From: Lachnospiraceae bacterium UBA3273 | GTDB taxonomy: Bacteria; Bacillota; Clostridia; Lachnospirales; Lachnospiraceae | Reading direction: 5' to 3' | Length of the DNA: 56,484 nucleotides | NCBI GenBank assembly: GCA_002362385.1 | Contig: DEUB01000062.1 | Coordinates: 1 to 56,484 of the forward strand | Shown: positions 17,851-24,716 of the stretch, in pieces | How positions within the stretch are numbered: the stretch's first letter is position 1 | Layout: the number at the start of each line of letters is the position of its first letter | Notes under the pieces: generated by a model | What the model saw: only the letters and a program-made list of their open reading frames with translations | Told to the model about the DNA's origin: nothing | Databases searched by the model: none | Program-made: the position numbers and the translations under genes

Positions 17851-18645
17851 TTAGTCTTCGGACACGATAATGTCGAACAGTCTGGCAGTTTCATCACAGT
17901 AAGGCTTCTGCAGCTTGTATTCAGCAGCGTGTTTGCCGTCGGGCTTTAAGCTCAACTCTACGGATTCCGGATTGATCTGTGCTCTGGGAATGGAGATAAC
18001 GCCGGCATAAACCATATTTGTATTGCAGGGATCATGGAAAATCGCATGAACTAAGAGGGAGCGCACCTTAGGAAGGGCGTCCGTTTTCTTGGTTACCCTT
18101 ACTGCGGAATCGGATTCTCTTTCGTACTGAACGAATACCCTGCCTGTTACGTCCTCCGGGAAAGTAAGGGTTTTTGTTTCAGCATTCAGTGTAAATACGC
18201 CTTCGCCTGCGGCTGCAGCCACTTCATAGGTTTTACCGAAAGTATTGTTTTCATTGATGACCTTGGCAAATTTTACTTCTGCGCCGGCAGGACCTACGGG
18301 TACATACTTTAATACGGCAGTATGGTCAGCGCCGATCGTAATGGTTTCGGATACGGGGATCACAATTTTGTTGTCTTTGCCGGCCATTTCCTTGTCGGAA
18401 CCAAACTGTGTTGCCGCAAGGTCTAAGGACAAGAGGCTGTTTGTGAAGCTGAAGGTACCTGTCTGGGCCTGATAGAAGGTTACGATTTCCGCACCCATGG
18501 CGTCAGTTACCGTTGTGCCGTCTGCGGATGTTTTCAAACTGGGCTCTTCGATCTGCGTGTAGCGGCCTGTCAGCTCGCTTGTAGCAGGGTCGTACTCCTC
18601 AACGGCTCTGATTTTTTCAAGAACTAATTCATTTGGATTAAACAT
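17851..18645 (-). CDS. tail-tube / major tail protein-like structural protein
   Basis: A 264-residue, beta-rich protein with AGGAGG before the ATG. The stretch TFSFTNSLLSLDLAATQFGS followed by a central immunoglobulin-like insertion (GRVFVQYERESDSAVRVTKK region) and the terminal block SVELSLKPDGKHAAEYKLQK is the style of phage tail-tube or similar ring-forming structural proteins. The best guess is the major tail protein that stacks into the tube; a different virion role is possible. Position upstream of the tape measure supports it, although lysis genes and a cysteine desulfurase intervene. Confidence 0.65.
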   Translation of the reverse strand: MFNPNELVLEKIRAVEEYDPATSELTGRYTQIEEPSLKTSADGTTVTDAMGAEIVTFYQAQTGTFSFTNSLLSLDLAATQFGSDKEMAGKDNKIVIPVSETITIGADHTAVLKYVPVGPAGAEVKFAKVINENNTFGKTYEVAAAAGEGVFTLNAETKTLTFPEDVTGRVFVQYERESDSAVRVTKKTDALPKVRSLLVHAIFHDPCNTNMVYAGVISIPRAQINPESVELSLKPDGKHAAEYKLQKPYCDETARLFDIIVSED

Positions 18646-18686
18646 ATTGTTTTTCCTCCTCTTTTTTGTTTTCTATTTAAAGAGCT

Positions 18687-19427
18687 TTATTCAAGCTCTC
18701 CAAACCAATCTAATTGTTTGTTTGAAATGTCTTTGAGATTCACGCCAAATCCCGAATATCCGCTTTGCAGAAGCAGATCCGCATTCCTGATCTTGGAAAT
18801 TCTTTTGACGGAATCCATAAAGGCGTTGATCTTCATATCCCATACCTGGGAATGGTTGTACTTAAAGCCTTCGCGGTTTATCATGGAAGAGATCAGGTTC
18901 TTTAACTGGGAGTGGTATTCCCTGTCCGCATTTTGTCTGAGCTCCTCCCTGGCGTCTTCAATGAGGATCATTTTTGTGCTGTCATTTGCCGGAAGTCTGT
19001 TATCCTTTTGTATCATATGTACCGATCTTAAATAATCCGTTATTACTTCATATGTAAATGCATCGATAATGACGGGCCGGTTACCGATTGCCTGAAACAA
19101 TAAAACCGTTCCGTCTTCCTTTTTCTGCATAACCTGAAACTTTGAAAGGTCCAGACTGCCGAACAGGATGGAAGTCTTTTCGGCGGGAAACAGCTTATAT
19201 AAAATGCTGTAAAAAAGTTCAAAGGGGGTTATTTTTGTGTAATCAATGCCTGCATCCCACAGCTGCGCCTTCATGGACTGGGGAGTGGCAGTTAGCTGGT
19301 AGATCATGGTGTAATAGTCAGCCTCGCCGTAATCACAGATTTCGTTTAAGGTAGGCTGATGGATATGAATGTGGTCGGAAACTATAAAATCCTCGCCACG
19401 GTACAGCTTTAGTTCATCCTTTGGCAA
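18687..19427 (-). CDS. tail-module protein of unknown function
   Basis: A 246-residue protein starting at a TTG codon (LPKDELKLYRGEDF in the DNA; first residue read as Met). An in-frame stop lies just upstream, so no earlier start is possible, and GGATGG serves as a weak ribosome binding site. The protein is mixed alpha/beta with no motif I recognise (HIHQPTLNEICDYGEADYYT; FGVNLKDISNKQLDWFGE). It is the first gene after the zot terminator and is probably the first of the tail operon, ahead of the tail-tube-like gene, where connector or chaperone genes usually lie. Confidence 0.6.
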   Translation of the reverse strand: MPKDELKLYRGEDFIVSDHIHIHQPTLNEICDYGEADYYTMIYQLTATPQSMKAQLWDAGIDYTKITPFELFYSILYKLFPAEKTSILFGSLDLSKFQVMQKKEDGTVLLFQAIGNRPVIIDAFTYEVITDYLRSVHMIQKDNRLPANDSTKMILIEDAREELRQNADREYHSQLKNLISSMINREGFKYNHSQVWDMKINAFMDSVKRISKIRNADLLLQSGYSGFGVNLKDISNKQLDWFGELE

Positions 19428-19440
19428 AAGGGTTCACCAT

Positions 19441-19475
19441 CCTTTCCACTACTGTAAATATAACATCATAAAAAT
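19441..19475 (-). promoter_or_regulatory. conserved promoter-like box before the tail operon
   Basis: This 35-base stretch is identical to 23,467-23,501, where it precedes the first coat gene. On the minus strand it contains TGTTATATT, an extended -10 element (19,457-19,465), and a purine-rich GGAAAGG end. It follows directly after a hairpin terminator in both places. It is more conserved than the hairpin itself, which argues for selection as a promoter or regulator site. The -35 region is not canonical. Confidence 0.5.
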
Positions 19476-19476
19476 G

Positions 19477-19511
19477 CCGCCAGGAGCCTTTTTTATAAGG
19501 CTTCCTGACGG
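19477..19511 (-). terminator. rho-independent terminator after zot
   Basis: On the minus strand CCGTCAGG and AGCC pair with GGCT and CCTGGCGG around an A/T loop, followed by ATTTTTAT. It ends the filamentous-phage-like operon and separates it from the tail operon. Confidence 0.75.
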
Positions 19512-19530
19512 TTTTCTAAATGGTAACGCT

Positions 19531-20175
19531 TTAATCATTGACGGTAAAGGGCAGCAGGTCATTCCGGCTTTTGTTGCTTTCATTTTCATCAAAGGCCATG
19601 TAAGAATCATACAGCCTTCCCCATTTCCTGTGATAACGGAAAAAGGTGCTGCCAAGCCTCTGGCCGGAGCCGTACCAGTTTTCCATACGCACAAAAAATG
19701 TGCCAAAGAACAATGACAGGATAAAGCCGGTATTTCCCATGTTATTGCCTTTCCTGTGCCTGACCTCATACTCAAACAACGCCCTGATCTGCTTGTCGAT
19801 CTGTTTATCCCATTGCGCAACAAGACAACAGTCAAAGCCCAACTGCCTGTGAATGTCAAAAAAATCAAGCCATGCAAAGCGGCTTTTATCATTGGAAAAA
19901 CGGGAATTAAAGATGCGGTGGCATTCATCAATGACGATCAGGCATTGTCCTTCTTTGCCCTTTTTCAGGTTCTTTCTCGAAAATGCCAAAAAATCACGGG
20001 GATTCATGGCATAGGTGTCTATAAAGTAATAGTTCCCCTTATATTTTTTTATCACATCTTCATTCAGGTACATATTTCCGATGACGGGCCGGCCTGTCTT
20101 GAGCCAGAATATGATTTCACGGGCTGCATCCAGGGATTTACCGGAACCCGGCGTTCCGCTGTAAAAAGTTATCAT
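19531..20175 (-). CDS. zot: Zot/pI-family filamentous phage assembly ATPase
   Basis: A 214-residue P-loop protein. It opens with MITFYSGTPGSGKSLDAARE, whose GTPGSGKS (residues 7-14) is the Walker A motif typical of Zot domains; Walker B is CLIVIDECHRIF near residue 88, followed by the conserved HRQLGFDCCLVAQ. In Inoviridae, pI/Zot is the inner-membrane motor that extrudes the virion and replaces the ssDNA-binding protein with coat protein. The typical C-terminal membrane anchor is not obvious, only a short hydrophobic stretch (FILSLFFGTFFV). It overlaps the upstream pVI-like gene by 4 bases, the classical VI-I order. A decayed second 3' end lies at 23,550-23,690. Confidence 0.92.
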   Translation of the reverse strand: MITFYSGTPGSGKSLDAAREIIFWLKTGRPVIGNMYLNEDVIKKYKGNYYFIDTYAMNPRDFLAFSRKNLKKGKEGQCLIVIDECHRIFNSRFSNDKSRFAWLDFFDIHRQLGFDCCLVAQWDKQIDKQIRALFEYEVRHRKGNNMGNTGFILSLFFGTFFVRMENWYGSGQRLGSTFFRYHRKWGRLYDSYMAFDENESNKSRNDLLPFTVND

Positions 20176-20411
20176 GGACGTCCTCCCTTTAATCCTTTAA
20201 CGATCGTGCGGACAACGATATATATGCCGACGGCTATGATCCATTTTTGCGATATGGCAACAAACGTATTGACCGGGATAAAATAGTTGATATATCCCAT
20301 TACCCCGCTTTCATTAAAAAATGCGGATACACTGTCAATGTATTCCGCAAAAGGATCAGCAGGCAATAAGCCTATTATTTTTTTAACAAGTTCGATTATA
20401 GTATCGATCAT
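20172..20411 (-). CDS. pVI-like minor coat / membrane protein
   Basis: A 79-residue protein with an amphipathic N-terminus (IIELVKKIIGLLPADPFAEY), a hydrophobic pair of segments (INYFIPVNTFVAISQKWIIA and VGIYIVVRTIV) and a basic tail. The phrase around INYFIPVNTFVAI followed by a second membrane helix is characteristic of pVI-type proteins in filamentous phages of Gram-positive hosts. pVI caps the end of the filament with pIII. It overlaps both the pIII-like gene (4 bases) and zot (4 bases), so the three are translated together. Confidence 0.75.
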   Translation of the reverse strand: MIDTIIELVKKIIGLLPADPFAEYIDSVSAFFNESGVMGYINYFIPVNTFVAISQKWIIAVGIYIVVRTIVKGLKGGRP

Positions 20412-22105
20412 ATGACTTCATCCCCCTTACCAACCCATGCCATGGTTATATGGAACAGACCAAGAAGAAACAGAATGACTTCCCCTGTACGTAAAAGAGT
20501 AAAAAGGGATTCATATTCCGTAAGGTCTATGGTTATGGTGTTATCGATCCAGACAAATTTTATAGGTATTTCGAATACGGGAGAGATCGGTTCGGCTTCA
20601 AAGATTTTTACTATGCGCACAAAATCCCACAATATACAGAAGGGAAAAACCTGTGATATGGAATCAACAAGCTCATCTGCAATTTGGCTGATGCCGCCGT
20701 CGTAGGCGTCAATGGCGTTTATGACTGTATCGGCTATGGAAATCTGATTGATCCGGCCGACTTGGGTAAGGATCTCGCCGAGACGGTTATATATCATTTC
20801 AAGCATTTCGGAATCGTTAACGGGAGTATCATCTCCGCCTTCTGAAGGTGAATTATTGATCGTTACGTCCCCGTTGTTGTTGATCGTGACGCTGCCGCCG
20901 GTATAGACCTGATTAGGGTCAAAATTCAGATCGCTTTCTTCACACATTTCAAAGTAGCGCATGGCGTCTTGTTCGGTAGCAAAAAGGCGGAAAGAAGAGC
21001 CATAAGGGGTAGCAAGAGCAGGAACGTTGACAGAACCGTCATTATTATATGTGGCGAAATACCGGGGTTTTAATTCATCAGCCATATTCATAAAACAGCC
21101 TCGGGATTCATTATAAGTTCCCCAATATGTATAGGATACGTTTACGTAAGCATTCGAACTGGAGGAAAAAAGATAATGCCCCGTTTCCGTCCCATTCCAG
21201 ACTTTATTATCAGGGTCCCATACAAATCGGACATTTTGATTGCTGCTGTTGAAACGGTCTATAGTGATAGAACCTGTGGTATAATCATAGGTACATACTT
21301 TTATATGGTATTGGGTTTCATCTCCCCAGGCACTACCGCCAAATTCTCCGATAAAACAGCTTGTTTTTGTTGGATCAGTAAGATTTTTTTCATAATTATC
21401 AAATATGGTAAAGAATTGTCCGATAGTTATATCTTGTGTTTTTTCGGGATCGATCAATGTGGTTAGGGCAGGAGCGGACAGAAGATGCGGAAAGCTGTCG
21501 TATTCATTCTGGGCAAGCCAGAGCTTTTCCCAGAATTCCATGGTATTTGACCCTTCAGGGACTGTAAAATCTCCTTTCAGGGTATTTCCGTAGTTCATGG
21601 TGTTTTTAAACATTTGTTCATAGGTTGCGGTATGGATGATGCGGTAATTAATCTTTTCGACTTCTTCAGGATGCTGCGTTGCATATTCAGTTAAAAATTG
21701 CTTTAATAAGTCGATCAATTCCTGGTCATATGTCACGTTGTTGTTTGCGTCTACATGGATCCATTCGCCGGTTCCCATGTTATCCATATATGTTATGAAA
21801 CCTTCCGCAATATCTTTATATCCTGTACCATTTACAAAGCCCATTATGGTAGTAGTACCGAAAGTGATGAATTTAATAAATTCCATTCCACCGAAAGAAA
21901 CATCCTCTAAAAAATCCGTAACTGTATAATCGCCTTTGGAGTTAGTAGCACCAACTTCATGGGATCCGCCGCCGCCACCATGGCTAGGCTCAGATGCATA
22001 TACCGGAACGTAAAAACATAAGGCGTTAATCCCTAGGACTAGTGTCAAAACTATCGACATGGTTCTTGTAGTAATCTTTCTCATATTTTTAAATAAAAAA
22101 AGCAC
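20408..22105 (-). CDS. pIII-like secreted minor coat / adsorption protein
   Basis: A 565-residue protein with a signal peptide (about residues 1-38, ending VPVYAS) followed by a glycine-rich GGGGGSH segment. A long extracellular region of aromatic- and Asn-rich sequence holds repeats such as GGSVTINNNGDVTINNS. Near the C-terminus FPFCILWDFVRIVKIF and AEPISPVFEIPIKF precede a terminal membrane helix (GEVILFLLGLFHITMAWVG). This C-terminal block is the signature of adsorption proteins from Gram-positive inoviruses. By this reading it binds the host receptor and anchors the end of the filament. Its place before the pVI-like gene and zot matches gene III. Confidence 0.82.
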   Translation of the reverse strand: MLFLFKNMRKITTRTMSIVLTLVLGINALCFYVPVYASEPSHGGGGGSHEVGATNSKGDYTVTDFLEDVSFGGMEFIKFITFGTTTIMGFVNGTGYKDIAEGFITYMDNMGTGEWIHVDANNNVTYDQELIDLLKQFLTEYATQHPEEVEKINYRIIHTATYEQMFKNTMNYGNTLKGDFTVPEGSNTMEFWEKLWLAQNEYDSFPHLLSAPALTTLIDPEKTQDITIGQFFTIFDNYEKNLTDPTKTSCFIGEFGGSAWGDETQYHIKVCTYDYTTGSITIDRFNSSNQNVRFVWDPDNKVWNGTETGHYLFSSSSNAYVNVSYTYWGTYNESRGCFMNMADELKPRYFATYNNDGSVNVPALATPYGSSFRLFATEQDAMRYFEMCEESDLNFDPNQVYTGGSVTINNNGDVTINNSPSEGGDDTPVNDSEMLEMIYNRLGEILTQVGRINQISIADTVINAIDAYDGGISQIADELVDSISQVFPFCILWDFVRIVKIFEAEPISPVFEIPIKFVWIDNTITIDLTEYESLFTLLRTGEVILFLLGLFHITMAWVGKGDEVI

Positions 22106-22109
22106 TCTT

Positions 22110-22307
22110 TCAAGTGCTTTTTTCTTCCTTTCTACTGTTATAATAATCTATTTGAGCTTGTAGAAGCTCAAGTTCTTTTTCTTCTCGTTCACGTCGTAAG
22201 TCATCTTCATGTTTTAAAACTTTTCTGATGCTTCTTGATATAGCTATAAACAATACAATAAGAAATATACTTCCTAAAACAGGTATAATAATCATATTTA
22301 GTGGCAT
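22110..22307 (-). CDS. one-pass membrane miniprotein, EIELxQAQIDYYN family (copy 1)
   Basis: A 65-residue protein with an AAAGGGGG site. A membrane helix (about residues 4-25) is followed by a charged helix ending KELELLQAQIDYYNSRKEE. Four more proteins in the next 2.5 kb share the same plan and the same tail, so this is a locally amplified family. It sits directly upstream of the pIII-like gene, 4 bases from its stop. The conserved helix may form a coiled coil in the cytoplasm. No known function; a role in filament assembly or immunity is speculation. Confidence 0.7.
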   Translation of the reverse strand: MPLNMIIIPVLGSIFLIVLFIAISRSIRKVLKHEDDLRREREEKELELLQAQIDYYNSRKEEKST

Positions 22308-22338
22308 TTTTTAATCCCCCTTTGAATTTTTTGTTGCT

Positions 22339-22560
22339 CTAGAAATTTCCATTATTTGTGCTGTTTTGCTCTTTTCTATTCCTGTTATAATAATCAATCT
22401 GCGCCTGCATAAGCTCAATTTCTTTTTCTTTGCTTTCCCGCAACAATTTTGTTTCGCAGTATATGGTTTTTCTTATTCCTCTGCCAACTAAAATCACAAA
22501 TGATATAAAAAAACCACCGCCGAACAAACATATTAATAACACAAAAACCATTTCATCCAT
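22339..22560 (-). CDS. one-pass membrane miniprotein, EIELxQAQIDYYN family (copy 2)
   Basis: A 73-residue protein: membrane helix at about residues 4-24 (VFVLLICLFGGGFFISFVIL), then RGIRKTIYCETKLLRESKEK and the family tail EIELMQAQIDYYN. The segment resembles the 88-residue copy at 23,788-24,054 (RDTIYRETELLRKSKEKEIE) more than the others, so these two are closest relatives. The ribosome binding site is weak (GAGAAG). It lies behind one of three repeated promoters (22,596-22,624). Confidence 0.7.
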   Translation of the reverse strand: MDEMVFVLLICLFGGGFFISFVILVGRGIRKTIYCETKLLRESKEKEIELMQAQIDYYNRNRKEQNSTNNGNF

Positions 22561-22595
22561 TATTTTTTCTTCTCACATTTTAATAATATATTTTA

Positions 22596-22624
22596 AGTCT
22601 ATCATTATGGAAAGAAAAAGGCAA
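22596..22624 (-). promoter_or_regulatory. repeated TTGCCT promoter, copy 1
   Basis: Minus strand: TTGCCT (22,619-22,624), 17-base spacer, TAGACT (22,596-22,601), preceded by an A/T tract. The same layout with near-identical -35 surroundings (AATATTGCCTTTTTC) occurs at 24,134-24,162 and 24,686-24,714. It precedes the copy-2 miniprotein gene. Confidence 0.6.
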
Positions 22625-22682
22625 TATTTAATTATTTCAATTTAATTAGTTCTTTGTTTGTTGCTGGGGGCTTGAGTTTATG

Positions 22683-22877
22683 CTATTTGATAAAACTATT
22701 AACAATCTTCTTTACCAGAGGAATACCCCAAACAATCACGATAACGCCTGTTAACGCACCGATCACGGCAGGAATGGCAACCTGTAATTCTTCACTCAGT
22801 TCGTTTGCAATCGGGTCAAACATCCCTCTCAGAATGTTATCGCTGACAAGCAGTATGCAGGTTTTAATAGTATTCAT
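22683..22877 (-). CDS. pVIII-like major coat protein
   Basis: A 64-residue protein with GAAAGGGG before the ATG. The plan is that of filamentous phage major coat proteins: an N-terminal amphipathic acidic part (SDNILRGMFDPIANELSEEL), one membrane helix (about residues 33-55, VAIPAVIGALTGVIVIVWGI) and a short basic C-terminus (KKIVNSFIK) that would face the DNA. No clear cleavable signal is seen. Its location before the pIII-, pVI- and Zot-like genes matches gene VIII. Confidence 0.75.
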   Translation of the reverse strand: MNTIKTCILLVSDNILRGMFDPIANELSEELQVAIPAVIGALTGVIVIVWGIPLVKKIVNSFIK

Positions 22878-22895
22878 TTTCAGTACCCCTTTCTT

Positions 22896-23075
22896 TTACC
22901 AATTTATCATAGTTTTAACGGTGTTCCATAATATGCAGATTGCATAAAGCAGGAAACCGGCTGTCATACCCGTTCCTATGCCTAAGAGCAGGATATAAGT
23001 CATGCTTCCAAGCATTTCTGTTACAGGCATTTTTAATATTTCAGTTAAAAATTCATCCATTATGTACATATTCAT
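22896..23075 (-). CDS. small pVII/pIX-like membrane protein
   Basis: A 59-residue reading frame between the 105-residue protein and the coat protein. AGAGG lies 9 bases before ATG 23,075. It has a short acidic N-terminus (MNMYIMDEFLTEILKM) and one membrane segment (TYILLLGIGTGMTAGFLLYA). Such proteins at the start of the structural block resemble the pVII and pIX proteins that cap the first-emerging tip of the filament. The call rests on size, topology and position. Confidence 0.65.
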   Translation of the reverse strand: MNMYIMDEFLTEILKMPVTEMLGSMTYILLLGIGTGMTAGFLLYAICILWNTVKTMINW

Positions 23076-23081
23076 AAATCA

Positions 23082-23399
23082 TTACCTCTTAGGCAGCCAC
23101 TTCATGACTGATAATCCGATCAAGATGCCAATAGCAATTAATACAAGTCCCCCTGTGGCTGTAAATAGTTTAATGTTTGCATCCTGTCTCTGTTCCATAC
23201 GTTGCAGGGATTCATATATCAGGACGCTGTTATCTGATAAGGTTTCCCCTGATGCTGATTGTCTATCGGTTGTGTTTGGCTCTGCTAAGATTGACAAGGT
23301 TTCATTTGTCGTTTCCAGCTTTTCATTTATTGATCGTAGAAGGCTTTCTATGTCATAGGCGTCTGTGCTATAAGAAATGTCATTTTCCGATACGCTCAT
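23082..23399 (-). CDS. tail-anchored coiled-coil protein, first gene of the coat operon
   Basis: A 105-residue protein behind AAGGAGG. The N-terminal two thirds are soluble and acidic with a helical segment (DIESLLRSINEKLETTNETL); the C-terminus is a membrane helix (LVLIAIGILIGLSVM) followed by KWLPKR. It starts the block of coat genes just after the conserved promoter-like box at 23,467-23,501. I recognise no family. By position it may be an accessory minor coat or assembly protein. Confidence 0.65.
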   Translation of the reverse strand: MSVSENDISYSTDAYDIESLLRSINEKLETTNETLSILAEPNTTDRQSASGETLSDNSVLIYESLQRMEQRQDANIKLFTATGGLVLIAIGILIGLSVMKWLPKR

Positions 23400-23466
23400 C
23401 TTTTATTTCCTCCTTTTCCTTTACATTTAGAATATGCTTTTTCTTTTTGACAAAGGTAGTTATCAG

Positions 23467-23501
23467 CCTTTCCACTACTGTAAATATAACATCATAAAAA
23501 T
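23467..23501 (-). promoter_or_regulatory. conserved promoter-like box before the coat operon
   Basis: Identical over 35 bases to 19,441-19,475 and likewise placed right after a hairpin terminator. On the minus strand it holds TGTTATATT (extended -10). The 105-residue gene starts about 70 bases downstream. Confidence 0.5.
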
Positions 23502-23502
23502 A

Positions 23503-23537
23503 CCGTCCGGAGCCTTTCATATAAGGACTCCTGACGG
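23503..23537 (-). terminator. rho-independent terminator after the zot remnant
   Basis: Homologue of the terminator at 19,477-19,511. The stem CCGTC-GGAG against CTCC-TGACGG is kept although several bases differ between the copies, so the fold is probably still selected. Confidence 0.65.
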
Positions 23538-23549
23538 TTTTCTAAATGG

Positions 23550-23690
23550 TAACGTTTCAAATATTGATGGGTAAAGGACAGAGGATCATAAATTGTTTGT
23601 TTTAGTCAAAAGCTATGGAAAATTATACAGTCTGCCAAAACCATGAAACAAATTGCTTTGCAAATTCTTAGGCCGTGGCAGTTTCAGCGG
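23550..23690 (-). pseudogene. decayed 3' end of a second zot gene
   Basis: The minus strand aligns with the last 45 codons of the intact zot: CTGTATAATTTTCC against CTGTATGATTCTTA, then TCCTTTACCCATCAAT against GCCCTTTACCGTCAAT, then identical TTACCATTTAGAAAACCG. Several frame changes and stop codons make it non-functional. Between here and 23,787 I see only an AGGCCG/CGGCCT hairpin (23,671-23,694) and A/T-rich sequence. It marks the end of a lost tandem copy of the filamentous-phage block. Confidence 0.8.
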
Positions 23691-23787
23691 CCTTAATATC
23701 AACTGAACTATAGATAATTGTATTAAAAAAGACAATGACCGTTAAAAAATGAGCCCCTTGTCCTTTTTGAAAAATTTTTTCATTCCA

Positions 23788-24054
23788 TTACGTATTATTG
23801 GATGTTGTTTTGTTATTTTGCTCGTTATAATAATCTATTTGGGCCTGCATTAATTCTATTTCTTTTTCTTTGCTTTTTCGTAAAAGTTCAGTCTCACGAT
23901 ATATAGTATCTCTGATGCTATTTCTCACGGCTATCGCAACACAGCTAATCAATCCGACAGTCAACAAACTTATAACACCCAAGGCTAAAAAAGATATTAA
24001 ATCATTAAACTGCAAGCCACTATAATTTTCCAATAACTCTATTATTTTATCCAA
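23788..24054 (-). CDS. one-pass membrane miniprotein, EIELxQAQIDYYN family (copy 3)
   Basis: An 88-residue protein if it starts at TTG 24,054, which follows GAGGAG at a good distance; an ATG eight codons earlier lacks a ribosome binding site. It is the longest copy: an N-terminal amphipathic helix (DKIIELLENYSGLQFNDLIS), a membrane helix (ALGVISLLTVGLISCVAIAV), then RETELLRKSKEKEIELMQAQ and IDYYN. It precedes the zot remnant, so it belongs to the older, broken copy of the block. Confidence 0.65.
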   Translation of the reverse strand: MDKIIELLENYSGLQFNDLISFLALGVISLLTVGLISCVAIAVRNSIRDTIYRETELLRKSKEKEIELMQAQIDYYNEQNNKTTSNNT

Positions 24055-24133
24055 TTTTTTCTCCTCATATCTCAACATACTTCTAACTGCAAGCTGATTC
24101 GCAACTGCTGCATATGTTTTTTATGATACATCT

Positions 24134-24162
24134 ATATTACTATCCGGGGGAGAAAAAGGCAA
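24134..24162 (-). promoter_or_regulatory. repeated TTGCCT promoter, copy 2
   Basis: Minus strand: TTGCCT (24,157-24,162), 17-base spacer, TAATAT (24,134-24,139), the best -10 of the three copies. The upstream A/T tract is nearly the same as at copy 1. Confidence 0.65.
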
Positions 24163-24238
24163 TATTTTATTATTTCTATTTAATTAGGGAACAAATTCAT
24201 TATTTATTTGCATCACTATTTCTCCGTGTATCTTAATT

Positions 24239-24430
24239 TCAATTGTCTTTTTCTTTTTTCAATGAATCGATCTGAGCCTGTAAAAGCTCTATTTCTTTTT
24301 CTTTCTTCTTTCGGTGTAAATCGCTATCCTTTTTTATGATTCTAACAAGAAAATATACAGTTAAGATAGCTAAAACTAAACTACACATAATTAAAAACAA
24401 TTCGATTCCCCCCTTTGTTTTATAATTCAT
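24239..24430 (-). CDS. one-pass membrane miniprotein, EIELxQAQIDYYN family (copy 4)
   Basis: A 63-residue protein. Its ATG overlaps the stop of copy 5 (ATGA), so it is probably made by coupled translation; a TTG ten codons later follows AAAGGGGGG and is an alternative start. It has a membrane helix (LFLIMCSLVLAILTVYFLVR), then KKDSDLHRKKKEKEIELLQA and QIDSLKKEKDN. The tail diverges from YYN to SLKKEK. Confidence 0.65.
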   Translation of the reverse strand: MNYKTKGGIELFLIMCSLVLAILTVYFLVRIIKKDSDLHRKKKEKEIELLQAQIDSLKKEKDN

Positions 24431-24609
24431 TTATCTTGCTCGTTTGTTTTACTGTTGTAATAATCAATCTGAGTCTGCATTAGCTCTATTTCTTTTTCCT
24501 CTTTTTTTCGTTTTAAATCGCTATCCTTTTTTATATATTTGACCAATACATATATAGGCAAGATGATTAACACAAGAACAAAAACAAGCCATATTGCAAA
24601 AAAAGCCAT
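24427..24609 (-). CDS. one-pass membrane miniprotein, EIELxQAQIDYYN family (copy 5)
   Basis: A 60-residue protein if it starts at the ATG of MAFFAIWLVFV, which follows GGGAG; an upstream ATG at 24,669 adds 20 residues but has no ribosome binding site. It has a membrane helix (WLVFVLVLIILPIYVLVKYI), then KKDSDLKRKKEEKEIELMQT and QIDYYN. It pairs with copy 4 as a two-gene unit behind the promoter at 24,686-24,714. Confidence 0.65.
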   Translation of the reverse strand: MAFFAIWLVFVLVLIILPIYVLVKYIKKDSDLKRKKEEKEIELMQTQIDYYNSKTNEQDK

Positions 24610-24685
24610 TTCTATACTCCCAGTATCATTCTCTATAGTAGTAAATTGATTAACAGTTCCTGTATACATTTCTTATGATACATTC

Positions 24686-24714
24686 AGCTTATCATTTAAA
24701 AAAGAAAAAGGCAA
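24686..24714 (-). promoter_or_regulatory. repeated TTGCCT promoter, copy 3
   Basis: Minus strand: TTGCCT (24,709-24,714), 17-base spacer, TAAGCT (24,686-24,691). The downstream ATGTATCATAA is shared with copy 2. It lies in the gap just after the zinc-ribbon gene, so the miniproteins can be expressed apart from the polymerase operon. Confidence 0.6.
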
Positions 24715-24716
24715 TA

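Larger units (their letters stand above)
23467..23592. repeat. duplicated segment, second copy (partner 19,441-19,562)
   Basis: About 120 bases with high identity in direct orientation, 4,026 bases apart. The repeat contains the promoter-like box, the terminator and the last codons of zot. Identity falls off inside zot, where this copy has decayed. Confidence 0.85.

Noticed and set aside
19441..19475. dif-like (XerCD) site in the duplicated box
   Set aside because: The A/T-rich centre is similar in style, but the two half-sites do not match the Firmicutes dif consensus.
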